Assembly (NCBI GenBank): GCA_000436915.1
Contig: HF994063.1
Coordinates: 1 to 21,981, forward strand
DNA length: 21,981 nt
Direction of reading: 5' to 3'
DNA from: Prevotella sp. CAG:1092
GTDB lineage: Bacteria; Bacteroidota; Bacteroidia; Bacteroidales; Bacteroidaceae
Part shown: in pieces, positions 15,585 to 21,981 of the stretch
Layout of the letters: each line of letters starts with the position of its first letter
Position numbering within the stretch: the stretch's first letter is position 1
Position numbers and translations under genes: made by a program
Notes under the pieces: generated by a model
Seen by the model: only the letters and a program-made list of their open reading frames with translations
Told to the model about the DNA's origin: nothing
The model's database searches: none

Positions 15585-16442
15585 ATGAAACAAAACAAAT
15601 TATTTGCATTGGCATTAGCATCAACACTTGTTTTTAGTGGATGTGCAAGCAAGAAAGATTTGCAGAATTGCCAAAACGAAAACCGTCAGCTAACAGCTAA
15701 CATTCAGGACACTAAGGATCAGCTTGCTGCCAACAAGGAAGAACTCGCTGCAAGCAAGGCTCGTGTGGCAAGTCTGGAGGAACAGCTGAAACAGCAGAAG
15801 AAGGATTATGCTGCATTGCAAAGCTCTTTGGATAAGAGTTTGACAAATGCTAACTCTAATAATCTCAATATCTCTAAGCTCGTTGACCAGATTAATGAGT
15901 CAAACCAGTATATTCGTCATCTCGTAGAGGTGAAGAGCAAGAGTGACTCATTGAATATGGTATTGACCAACAATCTTACTCGCTCACTCAGTCGTGAGGA
16001 ATTGAAAGAGGTTGATGTTCAGGTGCTCAAGGGTGTAGTATACATCTCTCTTGCCGACAATATGCTTTATAAGAGTGGTTCGTACGAAGTTAACGACCGT
16101 GCTCAGGAAACATTGTCGAAGATTGCTAAGATTATCATGGACTACAAGGACTATGATGTACTTATCGAGGGTAACACCGATAATGTGCCTATCTCACGTG
16201 AGAATATCCGCAACAACTGGGACCTCTCTTGTCTTCGTGCATCTTCTGTTGTTCAGTATCTGCAGAATCATTATGGTGTAGATCCTAAGCGTCTTACTGC
16301 AGGTGGTCGTGGTGAGTATAATCCATTGGCTTCTAACGATACTTCTGTAGGCAAGCAGCGCAACCGTCGCACTCAGATTATCATCACTCCAAAGCTTGAC
16401 CAGTTTATGGACCTTATCGATAAGGCTCCAGAGGAGAAGTAA
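15585..16442 (+). CDS. OmpA-family peptidoglycan-binding lipoprotein
   Basis: This is a 285-residue lipoprotein with a signal peptide ending at Cys20 (LVFSGC). Residues about 25-120 form a long coiled coil (KEELAASKARVASLEEQLKQ region). Residues about 150-270 are an OmpA/MotB C-terminal domain: LYKSGSYEVN, EGNTDNVPIS, NWDLSCLRASSVVQYL and AGGRGEYNPLASN. Asp199 and Arg218 correspond to the residues that grip diaminopimelate in Acinetobacter OmpA. The coiled coil probably spans from the outer membrane to the peptidoglycan. The ATG at 15585 is preferred over an upstream one at 15558 because it begins the signal peptide. It resembles Pal-type tethers but is longer; the exact orthologue is unclear. 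Confidence 0.88.
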   Translation: MKQNKLFALALASTLVFSGCASKKDLQNCQNENRQLTANIQDTKDQLAANKEELAASKARVASLEEQLKQQKKDYAALQSSLDKSLTNANSNNLNISKLVDQINESNQYIRHLVEVKSKSDSLNMVLTNNLTRSLSREELKEVDVQVLKGVVYISLADNMLYKSGSYEVNDRAQETLSKIAKIIMDYKDYDVLIEGNTDNVPISRENIRNNWDLSCLRASSVVQYLQNHYGVDPKRLTAGGRGEYNPLASNDTSVGKQRNRRTQIIITPKLDQFMDLIDKAPEEK

Positions 16443-16502
16443 TCTTATCGACATAAGGATATAGAATTAAAGATATCGAATTAACAATAATTACTTCAAA
16501 AC

Positions 16503-16549
16503 AAAAACTCCTGCAACAAGGCTTGATGCCATTTGTTGCAGGAGTTTTT
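16503..16549. terminator. Bidirectional terminator between the OmpA-like gene and icd
   Basis: Perfect 17-bp arms at 16503-16519 and 16533-16549 (core CTCCTGCAACAA), loop 13 nt with an inner GGC/GCC pairing. The T-run follows on both strands. It separates two convergent genes. Confidence 0.92.
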
Positions 16550-16589
16550 ATTTTATATAGTTTCCAATGTTGTTGGATACTAACGCTGA

Positions 16590-17786
16590 TTAAATACGTT
16601 CCTTAATAGCCTTGATGAATTCTGCCGATGTAACAGCCTTAGCTTCTACATCCTCCATGAGGTTAACAAGGTCTTTTGTTACGATGCCTTCGCCAAGGGT
16701 CTTGAAGCAAGCTGCCTCTAAGCGATTAGCAAAGTCGACAAGAGCATCGTTATTGTCAAGTTCTCCACGCTTGCGCAAAGCTCCGCTCCAAGCAAAGATT
16801 GTTGCCATAGGGTTGGTAGATGTTTCTTCACCCTTAAGATAGCGATAGTAGTGGCGAGTCACGGTGCCGTGAGCAGCCTCATACTCATAGTTGCCATCAG
16901 GACTTACCAATACGCTTGTCATCATAGCCAATGAGCCGAAGGCGGTAGAGAGCATATCGCTCATCACATCACCATCATAATTCTTGCAAGCCCAGATAAA
17001 ACCACCCTTTGAGCGGATTACTCTTGCTACTGCATCATCTATTAATGTGTAGAAATATTCTATGCCAAGGCGCTCAAACTCTGCTTTATACTGCTTCTCA
17101 TAGATATCTTCGAATATCTTGCGGAAGCCTGCATCGTATTTCTTTGATATGGTATCCTTTGTTGCAAACCAAAGGTCTTGCTTGGTATCAATAGCGAATT
17201 TGAAGCATGAATGAGCAAACGAAGCGATAGACTTATCGGTATTGTGCATACCCTGGATAACTCCTGGTCCGTCGAACTCGTGGATAACAATCTCTTCCTT
17301 CTTACCGCTCTTGCCTTCGAAAACGAGCTTTGCTATGCCTGCCTCTTCTGCCTTAATCTCTGCACTCTTATATACATCGCCGTAAGCATGACGTGCTATA
17401 GTGATAGGCTTTTCCCAGTTCTTTACTACAGGCTTGATGCTTGGGATGGTGATAGGAGCACGGAACACGGTGCCATCGAGGATAGAGCGGATAGTGCCGT
17501 TAGGGCTCTTCCACATCTTGTGTAGATGATACTCGTCCATACGCTGAGCGTTTGGAGTGATAGTAGCGCACTTTACTGCCACGCCATATTTTTTTGTTGC
17601 CTCAGCAGAGTCGATAGTTACCTGGTCGTTTGTCTTATCACGGTTAGGCAAACCAAGATCGTAATATTCCGTCTTCAAGTCAACAAAAGGAAGGATAAGC
17701 TCGTCTTTTATCATCTTCCAAAGTATGCGAGTCATTTCGTCGCCATCCATCTCTACGATGGGAGTTGTCATCTTTATCTTTTCCAT
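16590..17786 (-). CDS. icd: NADP-dependent isocitrate dehydrogenase, eukaryotic type
   Basis: This 398-residue enzyme converts isocitrate to 2-oxoglutarate with NADP. It resembles animal cytosolic/mitochondrial IDH rather than E. coli Icd. The substrate-binding block SPNGTIR is at 94-100, and Arg132 in ITIARHAYGDVYK has the same number as human IDH1 Arg132. Lys210 and the metal ligands Asp273 and Asp277 (NYDGDVMSDM) correspond to human Lys212, Asp275 and Asp279. Length is full. The type is found in several bacteria, so recent transfer is not implied. It has its own promoter, overlapping the terminator of the upstream sigma gene, and may supply 2-oxoglutarate and NADPH for glutamate synthesis (inference). 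Confidence 0.95.
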   Translation of the reverse strand: MEKIKMTTPIVEMDGDEMTRILWKMIKDELILPFVDLKTEYYDLGLPNRDKTNDQVTIDSAEATKKYGVAVKCATITPNAQRMDEYHLHKMWKSPNGTIRSILDGTVFRAPITIPSIKPVVKNWEKPITIARHAYGDVYKSAEIKAEEAGIAKLVFEGKSGKKEEIVIHEFDGPGVIQGMHNTDKSIASFAHSCFKFAIDTKQDLWFATKDTISKKYDAGFRKIFEDIYEKQYKAEFERLGIEYFYTLIDDAVARVIRSKGGFIWACKNYDGDVMSDMLSTAFGSLAMMTSVLVSPDGNYEYEAAHGTVTRHYYRYLKGEETSTNPMATIFAWSGALRKRGELDNNDALVDFANRLEAACFKTLGEGIVTKDLVNLMEDVEAKAVTSAEFIKAIKERI

Positions 17787-17814
17787 AATAGTGTTGTTGT
17801 TAATAATTTGAGGG

Positions 17815-17846
17815 CAAAGGTAACAAAAATAACACGAAAAGCCAAA
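17815..17846 (-). promoter_or_regulatory. Full -33/-7 promoter for icd
   Basis: On the minus strand TTTG (17846-17843) is followed after 20 nt by TACCTTTG (17822-17815), matching the Bacteroidetes promoter in both boxes and spacing. Start of transcription would be near 17808, about 22 nt before the ATG. The -33 box begins in the loop of the terminator at 17828-17872. Confidence 0.72.
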
Positions 17847-17872
17847 CTTTGGTATCGGTTTTTCGTGTTATT
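17828..17872 (-). terminator. Rho-independent terminator of the sigma factor gene
   Basis: Arms 17828-17840 and 17860-17872 are perfect 13-bp reverse complements, extendable by three pairs (one G-U) to 16 bp, with a 13-nt loop. On the minus strand the stem runs into TTTTTG. It lies 38 nt past the sigma gene stop. Confidence 0.82.
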
Positions 17873-17909
17873 CTATATTGTTATAATCAAATCGTAAGTT
17901 GAAAGCTGG

Positions 17910-18785
17910 TTATCCGAGATACTTTAATAATATCTTAGTATGTCCGCTCTGTCTTATTTTCATTATGCATCTTTCGCGAATTTGTCTCACTCTTTCGCGT
18001 GTTAGTGCCATCTCTGTAGCTATCTCGTCGAGGGTTTTCTCAGGAGTTCCTATACCGAAGCTCTCGCGCATAATAATAAGGTCTTTGCCGTGGAGTATTG
18101 AAGCCAGTAGTGTTTCAACATCCTTCTCCATCGACTCTTTATCTATCTGCTTATCGGTATGTGAGTCATCTGAGACCAGGCGTTCTGCCATAGAATTATC
18201 TTCGCCATCGTTGATAGGTGCGTCGATACTTGTTTCTTTGCTGTCGGTGGCAATACCTTGTCTTACTTTATCTTCTTCGATACCTGTAATCTCAGCCAAT
18301 TCCTCGGTCGAAGGCATACGTCCTTGTTCTTGTTGGAATTTAGATATAGCTTGATTAATGCGCATAATGCAACCTGCTTGGTTGAGAGGAATTCTCACCA
18401 AGCGTCCTTGCTCAGCGAGGGCTTGCATGATACTTTGTCTAATCCACCAAACTGCGTAAGAAATAAACTTGAAACCTCTTGTCTCGTCAAATTTATCAGA
18501 AGCCTTGACCAGACCAATGTTTCCTTCGTTAATAAGGTCGGTAAGCGACAATCCCTTATGTTGATATTGTTTAGCTACAGACACTACAAATCTAAGGTTG
18601 GCTTTAACGAGTCTGTCGCGGGCTCTTTCACCTTCTACACCTCCGAGGTGTATCTTGTGTGCCAATTCAGTTTCCTCCTCAACAGATATCATTGGTTCTC
18701 GCGAAATATCAGAAAGATATTTGTCGAGTCCTTCGCTGTCGCGGTTGGTTATGTTTGTAGTAATCTTTATTTGTCTCATTGCCAT
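17910..18785 (-). CDS. RpoD-family RNA polymerase sigma factor
   Basis: This 291-residue sigma-70 factor lacks region 1.1, as is usual in Bacteroidetes. Region 1.2 is at about 20-50, region 2 at about 62-119 (NLRFVVSVAKQYQ; LINEGNIGLVKASDKFDETR; FKFISYAVWWIRQSI at 105-119), region 3 at about 140-200, and region 4 at about 222-289 with the helix-turn-helix TLDEIATEMALTRERVRQIR. Regions 2.3-2.4 follow the primary sigma closely, but 4.1 is divergent: LHGKDLIIMRESFGIG where LTDREKEIIxxxFGIG is usual. It could be the housekeeping factor or, as I favour slightly, a second group 2 factor. An ATG at 18779 would give the commoner MRQIKIT start. It is divergent from the AraC-type gene. Confidence 0.9.
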   Translation of the reverse strand: MAMRQIKITTNITNRDSEGLDKYLSDISREPMISVEEETELAHKIHLGGVEGERARDRLVKANLRFVVSVAKQYQHKGLSLTDLINEGNIGLVKASDKFDETRGFKFISYAVWWIRQSIMQALAEQGRLVRIPLNQAGCIMRINQAISKFQQEQGRMPSTEELAEITGIEEDKVRQGIATDSKETSIDAPINDGEDNSMAERLVSDDSHTDKQIDKESMEKDVETLLASILHGKDLIIMRESFGIGTPEKTLDEIATEMALTRERVRQIRERCIMKIRQSGHTKILLKYLG

Positions 18786-19114
18786 GTGGTAAAGCGTTTA
18801 GCAGTTATGATTGAGCATATATTATGCCCTTTTTCGAAATGCGTCCGCTAAGTTAGCAATTATATTTGTAATAATCACATTTTGTTGCAAAAACTTTATT
18901 TATTTGTTGGTATAACGATGTCTTTTTATCTTATTATGTCATTATGGCATATGTAAGTTTACTTGCTACTTTCGATGTGTTATAACATAATTTTTGTTTA
19001 ATAGTAAACATATTTATAAAAAGCAAAGGTAAAAATTTTGCTATTTAAAAATGTATTTTTACCTTTGCAAAAGTAAAGTAAAAGGTATAACAGGTAACAA
19101 CACTATTCATTTTT
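18786..19114. other. Divergent intergenic region between the sigma and AraC-type genes
   Basis: This 329-bp AT-rich gap has no credible gene. It holds the promoter and 14-bp dyad described separately (19023-19068), a perfect palindrome TGTTATAACA at 18978-18987, and an inverted repeat TGTTTA/TAAACA at 18995-19000 and 19005-19010. On the minus strand TATAATTG (plus 18857-18864) is a near match to a -7 box that could serve the sigma gene. TACCTTTG on the minus strand at 19024-19031 is an exact one, but would give a leader of about 230 nt. Confidence 0.6.
19023..19068. promoter_or_regulatory. 14-bp perfect dyad around the AraC-gene promoter
   Basis: GCAAAGGTAAAAAT (19023-19036) is the exact reverse complement of ATTTTTACCTTTGC (19055-19068), spacer 18 nt. 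The plus-strand promoter TTTG (19037-19040), 19 nt, TACCTTTG (19060-19067) lies within it, so the right arm contains the -7 box and the spacer begins with the -33 box. The left arm carries the same -7 box facing the sigma gene. Predicted start is near 19074, about 40 nt before the ATG at 19115. Confidence 0.75.
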
Positions 19115-19552
19115 ATGGTAAAGTATAACTTGCACGAGCTGAAGCCCAAGGAGGCTAAATACAGGTCGCTTGTTAGTCCAGAGATGATGGACCAACTTCA
19201 AGAGGGAATCCTTGCAAAGATTGTAATGGAGAAAAAGTACAAGGACAAAGATTATTCTGCCAAGCAGCTTGCAGAAGATCTGCACACCAACACGCGTTAT
19301 ATTAGCGCTGTCGTAAACACTCGCTTTCATCAGAATTTTACATCCTTTGTAAATTCCTATCGTATTAATGACGCAATGACATTGCTTACAGATAAGCGAA
19401 GCATCGAATTGAACATGGGACAGATTGCAGAAATGGTTGGCTTTGCAAATCGTCAATCTTTCTATGCAGCTTTCTATAAATTCAAGAAGATGACTCCACG
19501 TTCATACAGAATGAATTTCCTTTTGGAGCATCCTGAAATCAAAAAAAGATAA
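19115..19552 (+). CDS. Small AraC-type transcription regulator
   Basis: This 145-residue protein consists of little more than an AraC DNA-binding domain. The first helix-turn-helix lies at about 47-69 (YSAKQLAEDLHTNTRYISAVV) and the second at about 101-122 (MGQIAEMVGFANRQSFYAAF), ending in the family pattern FYKFKKMTPRSYR. Residues 1-40 form a short helical lead with no sugar-binding or receiver domain. Bacteroidetes often attach this domain to hybrid two-component sensors; here it stands alone, so activity may be set by its own level. A full promoter sits in a perfect dyad just upstream, which makes autoregulation plausible (inference). The target genes are unknown. Confidence 0.88.
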   Translation: MVKYNLHELKPKEAKYRSLVSPEMMDQLQEGILAKIVMEKKYKDKDYSAKQLAEDLHTNTRYISAVVNTRFHQNFTSFVNSYRINDAMTLLTDKRSIELNMGQIAEMVGFANRQSFYAAFYKFKKMTPRSYRMNFLLEHPEIKKR

Positions 19553-19565
19553 TAATGGAATCTTT

Positions 19566-19594
19566 ATGGTAAGCTGTTGATATTGGCTTGCCAT
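19566..19594 (+). repeat. Small hairpin after the AraC-type gene
   Basis: ATGGTAAGC (19566-19574) pairs with GCTTGCCAT (19586-19594) over 9 bp with one G-U and an 11-nt loop. No T-run follows. It comes 13 nt after the stop and before the main terminator, and may add 3'-end stability. Confidence 0.4.
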
Positions 19595-19600
19595 AATAAA

Positions 19601-19653
19601 AATCACCACAGTAAATAGCATTTTATATTATCGTTGCTTTTACTGTGGTGATT
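19601..19653. terminator. Bidirectional terminator between the AraC-type gene and folK
   Basis: Perfect 15-bp arms (AATCACCACAGTAAA at 19601-19615 and its complement at 19639-19653), plus an inner AGCA/TGCT pairing past a one-base bulge. T-rich sequence follows on both strands (GTTTTTATCC and TTTTATTATGG). The genes on either side are convergent. Confidence 0.87.
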
Positions 19654-19708
19654 GTTTTTATCCTTAAATTAAAGGATTTGTATCGTTGTTATAAGATTTA
19701 TCTTGTTA

Positions 19709-20125
19709 TTAAGATGATATCTTGTAAATCTCACGAAGTGGTTTCATCACGAAGTCACGCTCGTGCATCAGTGGATGTGGTATCTTTAAGTCTGGCTCAT
19801 TGATAGTGATATCATCATACATCAGAATATCTATATCTATGATACGGTCTTCATAAGTGCCGTTTGACGACTTGTTCATTCTACCAAGTTTGCGCTCTAT
19901 GCTCTGTGTAACTTCCAGTAGTCGGCGAGGTGAGAGTGTGGTCTTAACCTCAACACAAGCATTAAGAAATTTGTTAGGCGAACTGAATCCCCATGGTTCT
20001 GTTTCGTGAAGACTCGAAGTCTTGCTTACTTCGCCTACATTTTCTCCTAATAGCCTAAGAGTTTCGCGCATGATACCACGACGGTTGCCGATATTTGAAC
20101 CTAACGAGAGGTATACTGTATGCAT
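19709..20125 (-). CDS. folK: HPPK: 6-hydroxymethyl-7,8-dihydropterin pyrophosphokinase
   Basis: This 138-residue enzyme transfers pyrophosphate from ATP to 6-hydroxymethyl-dihydropterin in folate synthesis. The N-terminal YLSLGSNIGNR, the central HETEPWGFSSPNKFLNACVEV, and the metal-binding RIIDIDIL (Asp97 and Asp99, E. coli Asp95 and Asp97) followed by LKIPHPLMHERDFVMKPL are the family blocks. It is slightly shorter than E. coli FolK (159) but lacks no motif. It starts 2 nt after the queA stop, the last gene of truB-queA-folK, and is followed by a bidirectional terminator. Confidence 0.95.
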   Translation of the reverse strand: MHTVYLSLGSNIGNRRGIMRETLRLLGENVGEVSKTSSLHETEPWGFSSPNKFLNACVEVKTTLSPRRLLEVTQSIERKLGRMNKSSNGTYEDRIIDIDILMYDDITINEPDLKIPHPLMHERDFVMKPLREIYKISS

Positions 20126-20127
20126 TA

Positions 20128-21294
20128 TTAATCGTTAAGAATAAGTAGCGAGTCGCCGAAGCATCCAAACAGATAACCATTCTTAACAGCCAGATTGTAG
20201 CATTCCATCACTTGTTCGTAACCACCAAATGCTGCTGTAGCCATGAGTAGTGGAGAGAGTGGGTGATAGAAGTTGGCAACCATAGAGTCAGAGAGTCCGA
20301 AATCGTATGGAGGGAAGATGAACTTGTTAGTCCAGTCAGAATACTCCTTCAGTTTTCCGTCTACGCCAACAGCTGTTTCTGTAGCCTTGAGCACACTTGT
20401 GCCGATAGAGCATATACGATGACCTGCCTCCTTTGCTTTATTTACAATGTCGCAAGCCTCCTGTGTTACCTCCATCTGCTCAGAGTCCATCTTGTGCTTT
20501 GTAAGGTCTTCTACCTCAATAGGACTGAAGTTGCCCAAACCACAATGCAGGGTTATGTAAGCAGTATTGATACCATAAATCTCCATACGCTTCATGAGCT
20601 CGCGTGTGAAGTGGAGTCCTGTGGCAGGAGCTGTAACTGCACCCTCGTTCTTTGCAAAGATGCACTGGAAGTCTTCATGGTCTTCTTCTGTGCCGTGATG
20701 GTTCTCGCGCTTGTCGATGACATAACGAGGCAGAGGAGCTTCGCCGAGAGCAAAGAGCTCCTGTTTGAATTCATCGTGAGGACAGTCGTAGAGGAAGCGA
20801 AGTGTACGACCGCGGCTTGTTGTGTTGTCGATAACTTCGGCAACCATAGTGCCTGTCTCATCAAAGAACAACTTGTTGCCAATACGAATCTTTCTTGCAG
20901 GTTCTACGAGAACATCCCAAAGGCGCATCTCGCGGTTTAGTTCACGAAGTAAGAATACCTCAATCTTGGCATCTGTCTTCTCTTTTGTACCATAGAGGCG
21001 AGCAGGGAATACCTTAGTGTCGTTGAGAATAAAAACATCACCTTCGTCGAAATAGTCTATGATATTACGAAATTCGATGAACTTACCCTCAATCTCCTTG
21101 CCGTTTTCATCTTTCTGATACATATCTATCTTTCCAGATTTACGGTGGAGAACCATAAGGCGTGCCTCATCACGGCGTACAATACGGAACTGTTCCTTTT
21201 CTCCTTTTTCGTTTTCGAATTCACGAATGAAACCATGAGGATAGAGAGCTATCTGATCCTCAGGCAACTTAAACTTGAATTGTGATAGTTTCAT
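20128..21294 (-). CDS. queA: S-adenosylmethionine:tRNA ribosyltransferase-isomerase (queuosine synthesis)
   Basis: This 388-residue enzyme moves the ribosyl part of SAM to preQ1 in tRNA, giving epoxyqueuosine. Family blocks are clear: MKLSQFKFKLPEDQIALYP, GDVFILNDTKVFPARLYG, LPRYV, TGLHFT, HCGLGNFSPIEVEDLTKHKM, GTSVLKATET and the C-terminal GYLFGCFGDSLLI. It is about 35-40 residues longer than common QueA (about 350), with two charged inserts near the N-terminus (about 26-40, FENEKGEKEQFRIVR, and about 57-72, DMYQKDENGKEIEGKF). These look like hairpin extensions outside the active site. It lies 13 bp after truB and 2 bp before folK, suggesting one operon. Confidence 0.95.
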   Translation of the reverse strand: MKLSQFKFKLPEDQIALYPHGFIREFENEKGEKEQFRIVRRDEARLMVLHRKSGKIDMYQKDENGKEIEGKFIEFRNIIDYFDEGDVFILNDTKVFPARLYGTKEKTDAKIEVFLLRELNREMRLWDVLVEPARKIRIGNKLFFDETGTMVAEVIDNTTSRGRTLRFLYDCPHDEFKQELFALGEAPLPRYVIDKRENHHGTEEDHEDFQCIFAKNEGAVTAPATGLHFTRELMKRMEIYGINTAYITLHCGLGNFSPIEVEDLTKHKMDSEQMEVTQEACDIVNKAKEAGHRICSIGTSVLKATETAVGVDGKLKEYSDWTNKFIFPPYDFGLSDSMVANFYHPLSPLLMATAAFGGYEQVMECYNLAVKNGYLFGCFGDSLLILND

Positions 21295-21307
21295 TATATT
21301 ATTGTTT

Positions 21308-21981
21308 CTATTCTGTTTCTATTTGTTTATCGAGCCACTCAGAGAAGTGGTCGAAGTCTACACATTCTTCTACTTTAACTTCGCCAACTCTTGTGCGACG
21401 CAATGAAGTTAGATAAGCGCCACTCTTCAACGCTCTGCCAAGGTCGCGTGCTATGGCGCGGATGTATGTACCTTTGCCACAAACCACACGTATAGCCATT
21501 GTCATATCTTCTGGATTGAAGTCTAAAACTTCTATCTCATCGATACGCACCGTCTTTGGCTTTAGTTCTACGCTGTCGCCCTGGCGACGCAAAGCATAAG
21601 CTCTGTCGCCATTCACCTTTACCGCACTGTATGTCGGCGGCACCTGCTGCACATCGCCAATGAACTGTGGTATAGTGCTGTCTATCAGCTCACGAGTGAT
21701 ATGCTTGGTAGGGTAGGTGTGGTTTACTGTATGCTCACGGTCGTAGCTGTCGGTAGTAGCTCCAAGTTGCATAGTTGCTATATACTCCTTGGTATGTTGC
21801 TGCAGTTGGTCGATGAGTTTTGTGGTTTTACCAGTACACAACACCAACACTCCTGTAGCCAAAGGGTCGAGGGTGCCAGCATGACCAATCTTCACCTTCT
21901 TGCCCAATCGTTTAGACATCAGGTATCTTACATGAGCCAAAGCTCCGAAGCTCGACATACGATACGGCTTGTCGATAGCCA
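21308..21981 (-). CDS. truB: tRNA pseudouridine-55 synthase TruB (5' end beyond the window)
   Basis: This enzyme makes pseudouridine 55 in the T-arm of tRNAs. About 223 codons are visible; the gene begins beyond 21981. The reading frame continues upstream of the first visible Met (21958) as AIDKPYR, matching the FDKPxG start of the TruB catalytic domain, so that Met is not the true start. The catalytic block KIGHAGTLDPLATGVLVLC carries the nucleophilic Asp. Further blocks are QVPPTYSAVKVNGDRAY (a TruB signature) and CGKGTYIRAIARDLG. The visible C-terminus is short, without a PUA domain. It heads truB-queA-folK. Confidence 0.95.
   Translation of the reverse strand, partial: AIDKPYRMSSFGALAHVRYLMSKRLGKKVKIGHAGTLDPLATGVLVLCTGKTTKLIDQLQQHTKEYIATMQLGATTDSYDREHTVNHTYPTKHITRELIDSTIPQFIGDVQQVPPTYSAVKVNGDRAYALRRQGDSVELKPKTVRIDEIEVLDFNPEDMTMAIRVVCGKGTYIRAIARDLGRALKSGAYLTSLRRTRVGEVKVEECVDFDHFSEWLDKQIETE

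Noticed and set aside
18258..18851. Plus-strand 197-codon frame opposite the sigma factor gene
   Set aside because: Fully antisense to a conserved sigma factor and without any recognisable motif.
20263..20940. Plus-strand 225-codon frame opposite queA
   Set aside because: Antisense shadow of queA; Cys/Leu/Val-rich translation with no domain and no promoter.
21956..21958. Met at 21958 as the truB start
   Set aside because: The frame continues upstream as AIDKPYR, a conserved TruB segment, so the gene is cut by the window edge.

Overview
The window looks like a chromosomal segment of a Bacteroidales bacterium, most likely of the Prevotella/Segatella group. The grounds are gene content and order (mreBCD-PBP2-rodA; holB-ricT-gldH; truB-queA-folK; a short RpoD-like sigma factor), the lack of obvious Shine-Dalgarno sequences, and intergenic promoters that fit the Bacteroidetes -7 consensus TAnnTTTG rather than the E. 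coli type. No insertion sequence, phage gene, CRISPR array, tRNA or rRNA gene was seen.

Layout. 1-170: non-coding DNA with four 22-bp tandem repeats and a dyad. 171-2624 (-): a SIMPL-domain membrane protein followed closely by umuD and umuC, a translesion synthesis unit. 2782-3990 (+): GDP-L-fucose synthase. 4150-4743 (+): the IMP cyclohydrolase half of PurH only. 4851-10604 (+): the cell elongation cluster mreB, mreC, mreD, PBP2 and rodA, closed by a strong bidirectional terminator. 10698-13745 (-): holB, ricT and gldH. 13841-14800 (-): metF. 14906-16442 (+): two lipoproteins, a DUF4251 protein and an OmpA-like peptidoglycan-binding protein. 16590-18785 (-): eukaryotic-type NADP isocitrate dehydrogenase and an RpoD-family sigma factor. 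19115-19552 (+): a small AraC-type regulator divergent from the sigma gene. 19709 to the window end (-): folK, queA and a partial truB.

How the genes fit together. The mre/PBP2/RodA set makes the side wall; RodA polymerises lipid II and PBP2 cross-links it, while MreB, MreC and MreD position the machine. The OmpA-like lipoprotein probably ties the outer membrane to that wall. HolB is the clamp-loader delta prime subunit, and UmuDC supplies damage-tolerant synthesis. MetF and FolK belong to folate and one-carbon metabolism.

No complete new system is evident; most genes are core functions. The best leads are regulatory: the 22-bp array at 43-130, in which every unit carries TAnnTTTG-type boxes on both strands; a perfect 14-bp dyad wrapped around the AraC-gene promoter between it and the sigma gene; and a promoter for the isocitrate dehydrogenase gene whose -33 box overlaps the upstream terminator hairpin. 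Protein-level oddities are the single-domain PurH, a delta prime subunit without the usual zinc cysteines, and a RicT homologue with an extra N-terminal cysteine cluster and a long Q/P/N-rich tail.
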